From Synechococcus sp. A10-1-5-1 (lineage in GTDB: Bacteria; Cyanobacteriota; Cyanobacteriia; PCC-6307; Cyanobiaceae), in contig NZ_CP096032.1 in NCBI RefSeq assembly GCF_023115425.1, positions 1,798,001-1,862,000 of the forward strand: 64,000 bases of DNA, given 5' to 3'. This document shows positions 1 through 9,207 of this stretch, piece by piece. The first letter of the stretch is position 1, and each line of letters opens with the position of its first letter. The notes beneath the pieces are model-generated. The model did no database searches. It was not told the origin of the DNA and saw only the letters and a list, made by a program, of their open reading frames with translations. The translations under genes were made by a program, and so were the position numbers.

Positions 1-702
1 GGGGTGTTCCAGGTGGCCCGCCGGGCCGGTTGGCTGCCAGAGGGTGCTCGCCTGGAGCACGTGCCGTTTGGACTGGTGCAAGGGGAAGACGGCAAGAAAC
101 TGAAAACCCGAGCCGGGGACACGGTGCGCCTGCGGGATCTTCTGGATGAGGCCGTTGAGCGCTCCGATGCGGACTTGCGTCGCCGCCTGGAGGAGGAGGG
201 CCGCAGCGAGGACGAGGCCTTCATTGAGCATGTGGCCACCACGGTTGGTCTGGCGGCGGTGAAGTACGCCGACCTCAGCCAGAACCGGATCACCAACTAC
301 CAGTTCAGCTTTGATCGAATGCTGGCCCTGCAGGGCAACACGGCTCCCTACTTGCTCTATGCCGTGGTCCGCATTGCCGGCATCGCCCGCAAGGGCGGTG
401 ACCTCGATGCCTCAGCCAGCGGGGCGCTTCAGTTCAGTGAGCCCCAGGAATGGGCCCTGGTGCGGGAGCTGCTGAAGTTCGATGCGGTGATCGCCGAGGT
501 GGAGGAGGAGTTGCTGCCCAATCGTCTCTGCACCTATCTGTTTGAGCTCTCCCAGGTGTTCAACCGCTTCTACGACCAGGTGCCGGTGTTGAAATCCGAG
601 GGGATAGCCCGTCAGTCCCGTTTGGCCCTTTGCCGTCTCACCGCGGACACCCTCAAACTGGGACTGGGTCTGTTGGGCATCCCAACGCTGGATCGGATGT
701 GA
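1..702 (+). CDS. argS: Arginyl-tRNA synthetase, C-terminal part (5' truncated by window)
   Basis: This class I aminoacyl-tRNA synthetase charges tRNA-Arg with arginine in the cytosol. The reading frame is open from base 1, so only about 233 C-terminal residues are present. The fragment carries the ArgS version of the KMSKS region ([13 protein letters not shown]) followed by a helical DALR anticodon-binding domain with the typical [13 protein letters not shown] and GIPTLDRM-type ending. The TGA stop at 700-702 shares its last base with the ATG of the following aminotransferase gene (TGATG), suggesting translational coupling. The missing N-terminus lies outside the window. Confidence 0.95.
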   Translation, partial: GVFQVARRAGWLPEGARLEHVPFGLVQGEDGKKLKTRAGDTVRLRDLLDEAVERSDADLRRRLEEEGRSEDEAFIEHVATTVGLAAVKYADLSQNRITNYQFSFDRMLALQGNTAPYLLYAVVRIAGIARKGGDLDASASGALQFSEPQEWALVRELLKFDAVIAEVEEELLPNRLCTYLFELSQVFNRFYDQVPVLKSEGIARQSRLALCRLTADTLKLGLGLLGIPTLDRM

Positions 703-1790
703 TGGAGCAAGCGTGGCCACCGGCTCGCCCTGAAGTGGAGAGCCTCCATGCCTATAGCGCTCCCCTGGAGGGACGCCGGACGTTGCTGCGGCTCGACTTC
801 AACGAGAACACGGTTGGCCCAAGCCCCCGCGTTGTCGAAGCGTTGCGGACCATTCCCGCTGACCAGATCGGCATCTACCCCGAGTACGACGGCCTGCGGG
901 AAGCGGTGGTGGCCAACCTGGGACTGCCGCTCCAGCCGGAGCAGGTCGGCCTGTTCAACGGTGTCGATGCGGCGATCCACGCCGTCTTTCACGCCTACGG
1001 CGACCGCGGGGAGACATTGCTCACCACCTCGCCAACCTTTGGCTACTACACACCCTGTGCCCAGATGCAGGGGATGGTGATCGAGGCCGTCCCCTATGTG
1101 GGTGAGGTCTTTGACTTCCCGCTGGAGACGATTCGCGAGCGCCTGCAGGCCTTGAAGCCCCGCCTGCTCCTGATCTGCAATCCCAACAACCCCACTGGGA
1201 CCCGTCTGGCTCCGGACGTGATTCTTCAGCTCGCGGCCGAAGCGCCGTCCACGCTGGTGGTGGTGGATGAGCTCTACGAAGCCTTCACCGGCGACAGCGT
1301 TCTTCCCAGTGCCGACTTCGCGGCCACACCGAATCTGCTGGTCCTGCGTTCGCTGGCTAAAACCGCAGGCCTGGCGGGGTTGCGCATCGGCTTTGCCTTG
1401 GGCCACGCCGCCGTCGTGGATCGTGTCAGCCGGGTCACGGGGCCCTACGACATCAACAGTTTTGCGGTGACCGCAGCCTTCGCGGCCCTGAAGGATCAGG
1501 CCTACGTGGATGCCTATGTCCAGGAGGTCCTGCAGGCCAGAACCTGGATGGCCCAGCAGCTCCGGGCCGCAGGAGTTCGCCATCACATCGATGGCGGGAA
1601 CTACCTGCTGGTGTGGCCCAAGGGTGATCCGGCGCGGATCGATCAGGGACTGCGTCAGGCCGGAATTTTGGTGCGGGCGATGACCGGCAAGCCGTTGATT
1701 GATGGCTCGCTGCGGGTCAGCCTGGGCACCACGGCGCAGATGCAGCAGTTCTGGGCGGCCTACGCCGCCCTGGAGGGACTCGCGTCTTAG
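702..1790 (+). CDS. hisC: Histidinol-phosphate aminotransferase family protein
   Basis: Fold-type I PLP aminotransferase of about 362 residues. Visible motifs are the NPNNPTG element (residues 160-166), the DE-LYEAF segment that contacts PLP (Asp189), and the SLAK lysine expected to form the Schiff base (Lys220). HisC converts imidazole-acetol phosphate to histidinol phosphate; family members also act on aromatic or other substrates, so substrate is inferred. The ATG at 702 is preferred over an upstream in-frame start at 630 because it overlaps the argS stop by one base and the upstream extension lies inside argS. Organisms of this type often carry more than one HisC-like gene. Confidence 0.8.
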   Translation: MEQAWPPARPEVESLHAYSAPLEGRRTLLRLDFNENTVGPSPRVVEALRTIPADQIGIYPEYDGLREAVVANLGLPLQPEQVGLFNGVDAAIHAVFHAYGDRGETLLTTSPTFGYYTPCAQMQGMVIEAVPYVGEVFDFPLETIRERLQALKPRLLLICNPNNPTGTRLAPDVILQLAAEAPSTLVVVDELYEAFTGDSVLPSADFAATPNLLVLRSLAKTAGLAGLRIGFALGHAAVVDRVSRVTGPYDINSFAVTAAFAALKDQAYVDAYVQEVLQARTWMAQQLRAAGVRHHIDGGNYLLVWPKGDPARIDQGLRQAGILVRAMTGKPLIDGSLRVSLGTTAQMQQFWAAYAALEGLAS

Positions 1791-2497
1791 CGCATCACAT
1801 CGATTTGGGTGCCCTCGCCGAGCTTGCCCGGCAGGCTCAACACCCGGCCGACCCGTTTGACGCTGGTGCCCTTCATGGCCTCCAGGAAAGGTTCAACGCT
1901 GCTTTGATCGCAGTTCGCCGGCGTCTTGCCGCTGACGTACTGCACCGGAATCACCCGTTTGGGCGCCAGCTCGCGCACCACTGCTGCAGCTTCCGCGCCG
2001 TCATAGACCTTGGCCCCGCCGCCGACACCGACGATCAGCACGTCGGGCTTGCCCAGCAGCACACGGTCCTCAGGACTCAGCTGGGCGGCGGTGCCGCCCA
2101 GGTGGGCAAAGCTCAGGCCCCCTTGGCTCCAGCGCCAAAGGGTGGATTGACCAAAGCGACGCCCACCAAAGCGGTCGTGGGGTGCTGAGATGCCTTCGAT
2201 CTTGAGGCCGGCCAGGCGGTAGGAACCGGGTTGGCTTAGAAACTTGCCGCTCGCCACCGGGGCCCCTTCATCCAGCAACAGGCTGCTGGCCAGGATCACG
2301 TTGGCGTTGACCCGTGGTTCCGCCAGTCCCGCAGCACAGGCCACGGCCTTGAACGGGTTGATCAGCACCTTTGCTCCCCCTCCTTGGATTAGCAGGGCGC
2401 TGTGTCCGTAGCTGGTGATCGTCACACCGGTGCTGGCACTAGCCGCCAAAGGAAGAGCAACGGCTGCGGCAGCCAGGGTGCGGATCGGCAGGGCCAT
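1787..2497 (-). CDS. Exported UlaG-like metallo-beta-lactamase-fold protein, degenerate metal site
   Basis: A 236-residue protein with a likely signal peptide (residues 1-22, hydrophobic and Ala-rich, ending ASAS). The rest resembles the UlaG-type (PF13483-like) metallo-beta-lactamase fold: the opening TSYGHSALLIQ, a PGSYRLAGLKIEGISAPHD segment, and FAHLGG. The HxHxDH metal-binding loop expected near residues 70-78 reads ASSLLLDEG, and the Asp of the HLGD motif is Gly135. A metal-dependent hydrolase activity is therefore doubtful. The start at 2497 lies 25 bp after the trpG stop on the same strand. Its 3' end overlaps the hisC end by 4 bp. Role unknown. Confidence 0.7.
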   Translation of the reverse strand: MALPIRTLAAAAVALPLAASASTGVTITSYGHSALLIQGGGAKVLINPFKAVACAAGLAEPRVNANVILASSLLLDEGAPVASGKFLSQPGSYRLAGLKIEGISAPHDRFGGRRFGQSTLWRWSQGGLSFAHLGGTAAQLSPEDRVLLGKPDVLIVGVGGGAKVYDGAEAAAVVRELAPKRVIPVQYVSGKTPANCDQSSVEPFLEAMKGTSVKRVGRVLSLPGKLGEGTQIDVMR

Positions 2498-2522
2498 GGA
2501 GCAGCTGGAGTTGGGCCGAACG

Positions 2523-3119
2523 TTAGCCGGCTGTCGCTTGGGCCAGGAAATTCCCCAGCAGCTGATGACCGCTCTGGGTGAGCACGCTTTCCGGGTGGAA
2601 CTGAACCCCTTGCAGATGTGGGTGATCCCGGTGGCGTAGGCCCATGATCGTTCCGTCCTCGAGCCAAGCCGTGATCTCCAGGCAGTCCGGCAGCGATTCC
2701 CGTTCGGCAATCAGGCTGTGATAACGGGTAGCCGTCAGGGGGTTGGGTAGGCCTGCGAAGACCCCGGCTCCCTCGTGCAGCACTGGGGAGGTCTTGCCAT
2801 GCATCAGCTCCTTGGCCCGGATCACCCTGCCGCCGTACACCTGGGCGATGGATTGGTGGCCCAGGCAGACCCCCAAGGTGGGGACCGTTGGGCTCAGTTC
2901 CCGCAGGACCTCGAGGCAGACGCCGGATTGATCTGGATCGCCAGGGCCCGGTGAAATCAAGATGGCGTCAGGCTTCAGTGCGCGGATCTCCTCCAAGTTG
3001 AGGGCGTCGTTGCGCTCGACCCGCAGGTCTTCGGTGATCGGATGGTCGGCCGCCAGTTCACCCAGGTACTGCACCAGGTTGAAGGTGAAGCTGTCGTAGT
3101 TGTCGAGAACGAGAAGCAT
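2523..3119 (-). CDS. trpG: Anthranilate/aminodeoxychorismate synthase glutamine amidotransferase subunit
   Basis: A 198-residue class I glutamine amidotransferase that supplies ammonia to anthranilate synthase (tryptophan) and possibly to aminodeoxychorismate synthase (folate), so pabA is an equally valid name. It shows the start [19 protein letters not shown], the oxyanion segment ISPGPGDP, the nucleophile Cys in [11 protein letters not shown], and the His-Glu pair in [11 protein letters not shown]. The ATG at 3119 matches the family N-terminus. It follows dgkA and ybeY on the same strand with short spacing. Confidence 0.93.
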   Translation of the reverse strand: MLLVLDNYDSFTFNLVQYLGELAADHPITEDLRVERNDALNLEEIRALKPDAILISPGPGDPDQSGVCLEVLRELSPTVPTLGVCLGHQSIAQVYGGRVIRAKELMHGKTSPVLHEGAGVFAGLPNPLTATRYHSLIAERESLPDCLEITAWLEDGTIMGLRHRDHPHLQGVQFHPESVLTQSGHQLLGNFLAQATAG

Positions 3120-3142
3120 CAGCCCTGCAGCCAGGGCACCAT

Positions 3143-3619
3143 TCAAACGCCCAGACGGGCCAGGAGGGCGGGGAGCATCAGCAGCGCCGCAATCACCAAG
3201 GAACTCAGGGCGGCCACCAGAACAGCTGCAGCGGCGCAATCCTTGGCGATTCGCGCCAAGGGATGGAACTGCCGGCCGATGGCCAGATCCACGACCGCTT
3301 CGGTGGCGGTGTTGATGAGCTCCAGCACCAAGACGGCGGCCACGGTCAAGACGAGGACGGCCAGTTGCGGCAAGGGCAGTTGCAACCACAGACCCAGGCC
3401 AAAGACGCAGGCCCCGGTGACCACATGGATGCGGAAGTTGCGCTGGCTGCGGAAGCCGTAGATCAGGCCCTGGGCGGCATAGCGAAAGCTGGCTGGCAGA
3501 TCACTCGCCACTTGCCAGGCTCCGAGTCGACGCACCTTGCTCCCAACACCAGTTCCCACCTCACTCGCCTGATAGAGGCTGCGCCTGGAGGTTGGATCCG
3601 GTTCCTGGGGTTGAAGCAT
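3143..3619 (-). CDS. dgkA: Diacylglycerol kinase-like membrane protein (DgkA family)
   Basis: A 158-residue integral membrane kinase of the DgkA/undecaprenol kinase family. After a soluble N-terminal stretch of about 40 residues come the family pattern [21 protein letters not shown], then [14 protein letters not shown], the active-site signature, then a third hydrophobic helix. Members phosphorylate diacylglycerol or undecaprenol; the lipid substrate here cannot be told from sequence. The ATG at 3619 is chosen over a TTG two codons upstream. It lies 36 bp downstream of ybeY, an arrangement consistent with one transcript with ybeY and trpG. Confidence 0.88.
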   Translation of the reverse strand: MLQPQEPDPTSRRSLYQASEVGTGVGSKVRRLGAWQVASDLPASFRYAAQGLIYGFRSQRNFRIHVVTGACVFGLGLWLQLPLPQLAVLVLTVAAVLVLELINTATEAVVDLAIGRQFHPLARIAKDCAAAAVLVAALSSLVIAALLMLPALLARLGV

Positions 3620-3655
3620 GGGCAAAGGCGAGGTGGGCAGGCCTTTGGCCGCACA

Positions 3656-4219
3656 CTACCGCTGCTCCGTCCCAGCGAGAAGCAGTTGCTGCCGCTGGAG
3701 CATCGCTTCGAGGCTCGCATCGTCGGGGTGGTCCCACCCCAACAGGTGCAACAAGCCATGGGTGGCGAGGAACAGCAGTTCTTCGCGAAGGCTGTGCTGG
3801 TGTTCAGGCGCCTGACGCGCAGCAGTTTCGATTGAGATCACGATGTCGCCTAACTCCAGGGCATCGAGCAGTCCCTCATCCGCGTCGAAGTCGGGCATGG
3901 GAATGGCCGGGGCATCGTCGAGGCCGTCGTCCTGCGCGGCGAAGGCCAGCACGTCCGTCGCCCCTGCTTTGTCGCGCCACTCACTGTTGAGAGCGGCGAT
4001 TTCGTCATCGCACACCAGGCTTAGGCCGAGGCTGTAGGCCGGCGCCTGCAGGGACTCTGGAAGTTCGGCGCTGAGTTGGGCCAACCAGCCGCTGATCAAT
4101 CCATGCCACGGTTCAATCCCGGCAACGGGATCACACAGGTCAGCAGCGGCTTGAACCAGGGTTGCTGGTAGGTCCTCCGCGGCTTCAAAGGCCAAGTCCA
4201 GATCCGGTTCCGCCGTCAT
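3656..4219 (-). CDS. ybeY: Endoribonuclease YbeY (rRNA maturation factor)
   Basis: A 187-residue zinc-dependent RNase needed for 16S rRNA 3'-end processing and ribosome quality control. The metal-binding signature HGLLHLLGWDH near the C-terminus gives the three His ligands. The upstream LNSEWRDKAGATDVLAFA element is also typical. The ATG at 4219 is chosen; a longer frame starting at 4270 would overlap the preceding small gene. The first 45 residues are acidic and poorly conserved, as in other cyanobacterial YbeY proteins. Confidence 0.93.
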   Translation of the reverse strand: MTAEPDLDLAFEAAEDLPATLVQAAADLCDPVAGIEPWHGLISGWLAQLSAELPESLQAPAYSLGLSLVCDDEIAALNSEWRDKAGATDVLAFAAQDDGLDDAPAIPMPDFDADEGLLDALELGDIVISIETAARQAPEHQHSLREELLFLATHGLLHLLGWDHPDDASLEAMLQRQQLLLAGTEQR

Positions 4220-4223
4220 CGCC

Positions 4224-4400
4224 TCAGGCTCCAGGCAGTTGGGGTTTGCCCAGCCAGGCCACCAGGACAATGAAGCCCAGGAAGCCCAGAGCGGTCAATC
4301 CGAAGTGGAAGAGGCTCAACTTCCCCTTGCTCACCATGTTCCGCATCGCCAGTTTTGTGAAACTGGGGTTCTCGCCTTTGGGCTGTTGAGGATCAGTCAT
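4224..4400 (-). CDS. Small single-helix protein, DUF3285-like
   Basis: A 58-residue protein with a basic, Met-rich N-terminal part ([21 protein letters not shown]) and one hydrophobic helix ([12 protein letters not shown]). This matches my memory of the short cyanobacterial DUF3285 family, whose function is unknown. The ATG at 4398-4400 overlaps the prfB stop by 8 bp and ybeY begins 5 bp after its stop, so it is embedded in a prfB-small protein-ybeY-dgkA-trpG string. A membrane-anchored role is inferred only from the helix. Confidence 0.75.
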   Translation of the reverse strand: MTDPQQPKGENPSFTKLAMRNMVSKGKLSLFHFGLTALGFLGFIVLVAWLGKPQLPGA

Positions 4401-5521
4401 CGCTGCTGGCTCCGGCCACTTCGACGCCGGCATGCAGCAGGCTCTGGATGAAGGGATCGAGATCCCCGTCCATGACCCCTTGCACATCGGTGGTTTCGTG
4501 CTGGGTGCGCAGGTCTTTCACCATTTGGTACGGGTGGAAGACGTAGTTGCGGATCTGGTTGCCCCAGGCGGCTTCAACGATGTCGCCGCGGATGTCGGCA
4601 ATCTCGGCGGCCCGCTGCTCTTGGGCGATCACCAGCAGCTTGGCCATCAGCAGGGCCATCGCCTTTTCCTTGTTCTGGAGCTGGGAGCGCTCCTGGGTGC
4701 AGCGCACGAACAAGCCCGTAGGGATGTGGAGGATCCGTACAGCGGTTTCCACCTTGTTCACGTTCTGACCGCCGGCGCCGCCTGAACGTGAGGTGGTGAT
4801 CTCCAGGTCTTTTTCGGGGATATCCAGCTTCACCTCCTCCTCGATCTTCGGCATCACCTCCACGCCCGCAAAGCTGGTTTGGCGCTTGTCGTTGGCGTTG
4901 AACGGGGAGATGCGTACCAGGCGGTGGGTGCCCTTCTCGTTGCGGAGATAGCCGTAGGCGTAGCGACCCTCGATTTCGATCGTGCAGCTCTTGATGCCCG
5001 CCTCTTCCCCGTCGCTGAGTTCGTCGACGGTCACCTTCATGCCGTGGTCTTCGGCCCAGCGGGTGTACATCCGCATCAGCATCAGCGCCCAGTCCTGGGC
5101 GTCGGTGCCCCCGGCACCGGCATTGATGCTGATGACCGCCCCTTCTTTGTCGTAGGTACCGCTGAGCAGGCGCTCGAGTTCCCAGCGGTCCAGGTCGGCC
5201 CGCAGTTTCTTCAGGGCCGCATCCGATTCGCTGAGCAGCTCCTCGTCGGGTTCCAGGCCGTAGATCTCAACCGTGGCTTCGGCGTCGGCCACGGCGCCCT
5301 GCCATTGGGCGAGCTGCTCGAGCTGAGCCTTCACCTCGTCCAGCTGGCGCATCTTGGCTTGCGCCTGTTTCTGGTCATCCCAGAAGTCGGGCTGGGAGGC
5401 CAGTTGCTCGAGGTCCTGTTGCCGTGCGTTCAGTGCAGCGACGTCAAAGACAGTCCTGGGCATTGCCCAGGCGGTCAGTGAGCTCAGAGAGATCGCGCTT
5501 GAAGTCGGTGAGGTCGAGCAC
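4393..5521 (-). CDS. prfB: Peptide chain release factor 2, expressed by programmed +1 frameshift
   Basis: RF2 recognises UGA/UAA stop codons and releases the peptide. The gene is in two frames. Frame one runs from GTG at 5521 for 25 codons and ends at an in-frame TGA (5444-5446) directly after CTT, in the context CTTTGAC. After +1 slippage the frame continues [15 protein letters not shown] and runs to 4393, giving about 375 residues, the normal RF2 length. The second part holds the GGQ motif ([15 protein letters not shown]) that triggers hydrolysis. The recoding site makes expression self-limiting when RF2 is plentiful. The GTG start is inferred because no in-frame ATG precedes it. Confidence 0.93.
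5443..5458 (-). promoter_or_regulatory. RF2 programmed +1 ribosomal frameshift site
   Basis: On the minus strand the codons read CAG GAC TGT CTT TGA C. CTT-TGA-C is the canonical RF2 slippery/stop context. An AGG upstream could serve as the stimulatory Shine-Dalgarno-like element. The zero frame before it encodes a typical RF2 N-terminus ([15 protein letters not shown]) and the +1 frame after it encodes the rest of RF2. This is seen directly in the sequence; its function follows from the known RF2 autoregulatory mechanism. Confidence 0.92.
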
Positions 5522-5637
5522 CGGGCAGGAAGGAACTTGGTTTGACCGTATCAGTGCAGCTCGAGCGCAGGGCGGCTTCCCGTCCAAGCCCCTCAAATCT
5601 CGCTCCTAGGATTTCTCCACGCTTGAGAAGTGGCGCG

Positions 5638-5895
5638 ATGCCGACGGTTGAGATCTACACCTGGCGCGCCTGTCCGTTTTGCATCCGCGCCAAGGCCCTC
5701 CTGGACCGCAAAGGGGTGACCTACACCGAGTACGCCATCGATGGAGACCAGGTGGCCCGCCAGGCGATGTCCGAGAAGGCGGGTGGTCGCACCAGTGTTC
5801 CCCAGACCTTTATCGACGGTCAGCACGTGGGTGGTTGTGATGACCTCTATGCCTTGGAGCGCAGTGGTCAACTCGATGCTCTGCTGGGAGCCTGA
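5638..5895 (+). CDS. grxC: Glutaredoxin 3-type (GrxC)
   Basis: An 85-residue dithiol glutaredoxin that reduces disulfides using glutathione. The active site CPFC is at residues 12-15, followed by [19 protein letters not shown], the cis-Pro and glutathione-binding region. The ATG at 5638 fits the family N-terminus (MPTVEIYTW); a longer frame back to 5542 has no similarity and is rejected. It lies 2 bp before gshB, so the reductant-user and the glutathione-making enzyme are probably co-transcribed. It is divergent from prfB. Confidence 0.95.
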   Translation: MPTVEIYTWRACPFCIRAKALLDRKGVTYTEYAIDGDQVARQAMSEKAGGRTSVPQTFIDGQHVGGCDDLYALERSGQLDALLGA

Positions 5896-5897
5896 GT

Positions 5898-6881
5898 TTG
5901 AGCGCTCTCACTAGCGGTTTGCCCTCGCAGCTGTTTGTGATCGATCCGATCGCTCGGCTGCGTCCCACCAAGGATTCCAGTGTTGCCCTGATGCAGGCGG
6001 CCCAGCGGGCTGGTCAGCAGGTCTGGGTCTGCACACCGGCTCAGCTCTCCGTTCAAGGCCAGAGCGCTTTCGTCCACGCCCAGCCGATTCGTCTGGCTGA
6101 GATCCGACCCACCGCCAGCGGTTGGGATCTTCCTGGACGTTGGTTTGAAGCCGATGAGCCCCGCTGGCTCCCCCTGAGCAGCTTCCCGCTGGTCTGGATG
6201 CGGAAGGATCCCCCGGTGGATGAGGCCTACCTCTATGCCACCCATCTGCTGGATCTGGCGGAGCGCCAGGGTGTGCGGGTTCTGAATCGCCCGGCCTCCC
6301 TGCGGGCTTGGAACGAAAAACTTGGTGCCCTGCGTTGGAGCCATCTGATGGCTCCCAGCCTGGTGGGTGCTGATGTGGAGCAACTGGCGGCCTTTGCCGC
6401 TGACCATGGCGATGTGGTGTTGAAGCCCCTCGGTGGGCGCGCTGGCCAGGGGGTTGTTCGCAGCCATGGGGGCGCGCCTGGTTTGAAGGCCTTGCTCGAG
6501 CTGGTCACAGCTCAACAGACCCTGCCGGTGATGGTGCAAGCCTTTCTCCCGGCGGTGACCGCCGGCGATAAGCGCATCCTCTTGGTGGATGGTGAGCCCC
6601 TGGGTGCGGTGAATCGGATGCCAGCTGCTGGTGAGTTCCGCAGCAACCTGGCGGTGGGTGGCTCGCCCCAGGCCACCGAGCTGAGCGAGCGGGAGCGTGA
6701 GATCTGCGCTGAGTTGACCTCAGCCCTGCGCGCCGAGGGTCTGTTCTTTGTGGGCATCGATGTCATCGATGGTCGCTTGAGCGAGATCAATGTCACCAGT
6801 CCCACCGGCGTGCGCGAGGTGGAGCGTCTGAGCGGCATCCCCCTGGCCGATCAGGCCATGGAGCGGCTCCTAGCCGGGTAG
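5898..6881 (+). CDS. gshB: Glutathione synthetase
   Basis: ATP-grasp enzyme of 327 residues joining gamma-glutamylcysteine and glycine to make glutathione. The N-terminus [22 protein letters not shown] and the ATP-grasp segments [34 protein letters not shown] and [14 protein letters not shown] are visible. The start is a TTG at 5898, two bases after the grxC stop; no in-frame ATG precedes the conserved N-terminus. Its end overlaps the oppositely oriented ion channel gene by 12 bp. Confidence 0.95.
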   Translation: MSALTSGLPSQLFVIDPIARLRPTKDSSVALMQAAQRAGQQVWVCTPAQLSVQGQSAFVHAQPIRLAEIRPTASGWDLPGRWFEADEPRWLPLSSFPLVWMRKDPPVDEAYLYATHLLDLAERQGVRVLNRPASLRAWNEKLGALRWSHLMAPSLVGADVEQLAAFAADHGDVVLKPLGGRAGQGVVRSHGGAPGLKALLELVTAQQTLPVMVQAFLPAVTAGDKRILLVDGEPLGAVNRMPAAGEFRSNLAVGGSPQATELSEREREICAELTSALRAEGLFFVGIDVIDGRLSEINVTSPTGVREVERLSGIPLADQAMERLLAG

Positions 6882-7760
6882 GGCTTCGCCGCAGTTGTCG
6901 CAGAACTGGGCTTCGGTTCGGTGGGTTTTGGCCTGGCAATTCCCGCAGGTGCGCTGCACCAGGGTTGGTTGAAGCCGCTGCATCTGCTGGACTTTGGCCC
7001 CGACGATGCCCGTGGGGACAGCAATGATGCTGTAGCCAAGCAGCATCACGAGTGAGGCCACCAGGCGGCCGAGGGGGGTGACGGGAGCGACATCGCCGTA
7101 GCCCACGGTTGTGATCGTCACCACGGCCCAGTAGATGCCAATCGGGATGCTGCGGAAGCCGCTTTCCGGGCCTTCGATCACATACATCAAGGTGCCAATC
7201 AGCACCACGAGGGCCACGATCGTCAGCAGGAACACCGTGATCTTGCGGCGGCTCTGCACCAGGGCTTGGCGCAGCTGTTCGGCCTCGTTGAGGTAGGACC
7301 CCAGCTTCAGGATCCGGAACACCCGCAGGAGGCGCAGCACCCGGATGATCAGGAACGACTGCCCCTGGGGCATCCCGAGGGTGAGCAGGGGAGGAATGCT
7401 GGAGAGCAGATCCACCAGGCCAAAGAAGCTGCGGGCATAACGCAGGGGTGTGCGACTGCAGAGCAGGCGCAGCAGATACTCCAGGCTGAACAGGGTGGAG
7501 AAGACCCATTCAGCGCCTGTAAACCACGGGGCGAACTGCTCGCCGAGGCGGGCATCGCTTTCGAGGGCCACCAGCAGCACGCTCAAGGCAATGGCGCTCA
7601 GTAGGCCAAGGTCGAAGGCCTTCCCGGCGGGGGTGTCGGACTCGAAGATCACCCGCTCGAGTCGGGTCTTGCCGAGCCATTGGCGCAGGCCAAGGGCGAC
7701 TGGCACACAGAGGGCCAGCAGGACCGTGCCGGTGCCCAGGCCCGCTCCCGGCTGAATCAC
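6870..7760 (-). CDS. Voltage-gated-type potassium channel with C-terminal zinc ribbon
   Basis: A 296-residue six-helix cation channel. Residues 140-152 ([13 protein letters not shown]) form an S4 voltage sensor with regularly spaced Arg/Lys. The P-loop holds TVGYGD (218-223), the K+ selectivity filter. After the last helix there is a short coiled segment and a four-cysteine ribbon (Cys272, 275, 287, 290; CGNC and CDNC). The GTG start at 7760 overlaps the menF stop (GTGA, 4 bp), so it is probably translated together with menF. The overlap with gshB is tail-to-tail. Ion selectivity is inferred from the filter. Confidence 0.88.
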   Translation of the reverse strand: MIQPGAGLGTGTVLLALCVPVALGLRQWLGKTRLERVIFESDTPAGKAFDLGLLSAIALSVLLVALESDARLGEQFAPWFTGAEWVFSTLFSLEYLLRLLCSRTPLRYARSFFGLVDLLSSIPPLLTLGMPQGQSFLIIRVLRLLRVFRILKLGSYLNEAEQLRQALVQSRRKITVFLLTIVALVVLIGTLMYVIEGPESGFRSIPIGIYWAVVTITTVGYGDVAPVTPLGRLVASLVMLLGYSIIAVPTGIVGAKVQQMQRLQPTLVQRTCGNCQAKTHRTEAQFCDNCGEALPG

Positions 7761-9181
7761 CTGAGGCTCTCGCTGTGGGGGAGATCGAGTTGCTGTTGCA
7801 GCACCCCCAGCTTCAGGGCGACTTCCGCTAGCTCCCGCTCGACCGTTGATCCGCGCACCAAGCCAGCACCAGCGGTGAGCTCGAGCCGGCGGCCCTGGAG
7901 GCTGCCGCTGCGGATGGCGACGCGCAGCTCCGTATCCCCTTCGCTGTCGATCCAGCCGATGGGCGCGGCGTAGTACCCCCGCTCGAAGGGTTCCAGGCTC
8001 CGCAGGGCGGCCATGGCTTCGCGGCAGGGCAGGCCTGCTACCGCCGGGGTGGGATGCAGGGCAGCCGCGAGCGAGAGCGGTTGCTGATCCTCGAGTGCGG
8101 CGCTGATGGGGGTGTGCAGATGGAGCAGTTGACCGTGCCTGGCGAGTCGCGGATGACGGGGTCTGCGGGTCTTCAGGCCTGCCGCGCGGAGCACGTCCGT
8201 GATCGCTTCGACCACTAACTCGTGTTCGCGGCGGTCCTTGTCGGAGCGGGTGAGTCGCTCAGCAGTCGGTCCAACCGGTGCGGTGCCTGCGAGGGCGTCG
8301 CTGCGCAGTTGCCCCTGCCGCACCGTCAGTAGTCGCTCCGGGGAGGCCCCTAGGAGGGCCGAACCGCCTGCTTGCTGCCAGAGGAAGCGACAGCTGCCGG
8401 GTTGACGCAGCCGCAGTTGGGCCAGCAGCTGCAAGGGGTCCAGGGGTTGATCCAGCAGGAGCTGCTGCCGCACCGCGAGGACCAATTTGCGTAGTCGGCC
8501 CTCTTCCACCAGTTCCACGCCGCGCTGCACCACAGAGCGGTAGCCCTCCTGCCAGGAGGAGCGGCTGGCGATGGCCGGCCCTGGAGCATGGCCTTGATCC
8601 GCGCTGGGATCGGAGGGCAATGCGCCGAGGCGCTCGGCCTGCTCCCAAAGTTCTTCGGCAACGCTGCGGGCGCTGATGTCCCCGCCGAGGTTGCGCTGCA
8701 GCCGCAGCCAGCAGTGGCGTCCCTGTTTGCTCAGCTGCCAGCGGGGCAAGACCGCCTGCACCCCCGGCACCCCTTCTCCTTCATGCAGCGGGCTGTCGAA
8801 AAAAGAGAAGGCCAGCAGCACCCGTGGACGCGCCAGGGGCGGGCAGCTTTGCGGGGCGGCCAGGCGATTGAGGCTGACGGCACTGAAGCGCTGGGCCAGT
8901 TCGAAGCGCCGGGGACCGCTGAGTTCAAGGCTGTTGCAGCGCCCGCTTGCGGCGAGGCAGAGCCCGGGGGCGCTGTCCCAGAGGAAGCGGAACCGTTCCC
9001 CCTCCTTCAGGTGGCTGAGCAGGGCCATGGGATCCCGGCTTGGAATCGCCATGGCCAGGCTGAGCACGCCTTCTCCCTCGAGCTGGCGCTCGCCTGCCTG
9101 GGCGGCGGTCAGCAGATCGCTGAAGCTGGTTGTGACGCTGGTGGGGGCCTGCAACCGAAACGGGCCGATGCGGCTGCTCAA
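7757..9181 (-). CDS. menF: Isochorismate synthase (phylloquinone pathway)
   Basis: About 474 residues of the chorismate-binding enzyme family, converting chorismate to isochorismate, the first committed step to phylloquinone. Motifs include RKLVLAVRQQL, LLGASPERLL, DALAGTAP, SDKDRREHELVV, HPTPAVAGLP and EPFERGYYAAPIGW. The start is uncertain: in-frame candidates are TTG at 9181 and TTG at 9244, and the longer one would overlap the divergent menA. The stop overlaps the ion channel start. The gene stands head-to-head with menA, forming a men locus. Confidence 0.9.
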   Translation of the reverse strand: MSSRIGPFRLQAPTSVTTSFSDLLTAAQAGERQLEGEGVLSLAMAIPSRDPMALLSHLKEGERFRFLWDSAPGLCLAASGRCNSLELSGPRRFELAQRFSAVSLNRLAAPQSCPPLARPRVLLAFSFFDSPLHEGEGVPGVQAVLPRWQLSKQGRHCWLRLQRNLGGDISARSVAEELWEQAERLGALPSDPSADQGHAPGPAIASRSSWQEGYRSVVQRGVELVEEGRLRKLVLAVRQQLLLDQPLDPLQLLAQLRLRQPGSCRFLWQQAGGSALLGASPERLLTVRQGQLRSDALAGTAPVGPTAERLTRSDKDRREHELVVEAITDVLRAAGLKTRRPRHPRLARHGQLLHLHTPISAALEDQQPLSLAAALHPTPAVAGLPCREAMAALRSLEPFERGYYAAPIGWIDSEGDTELRVAIRSGSLQGRRLELTAGAGLVRGSTVERELAEVALKLGVLQQQLDLPHSESLR

Positions 9182-9207
9182 ATGTATGGGCCTTCCCGCA
9201 CCTCGAG

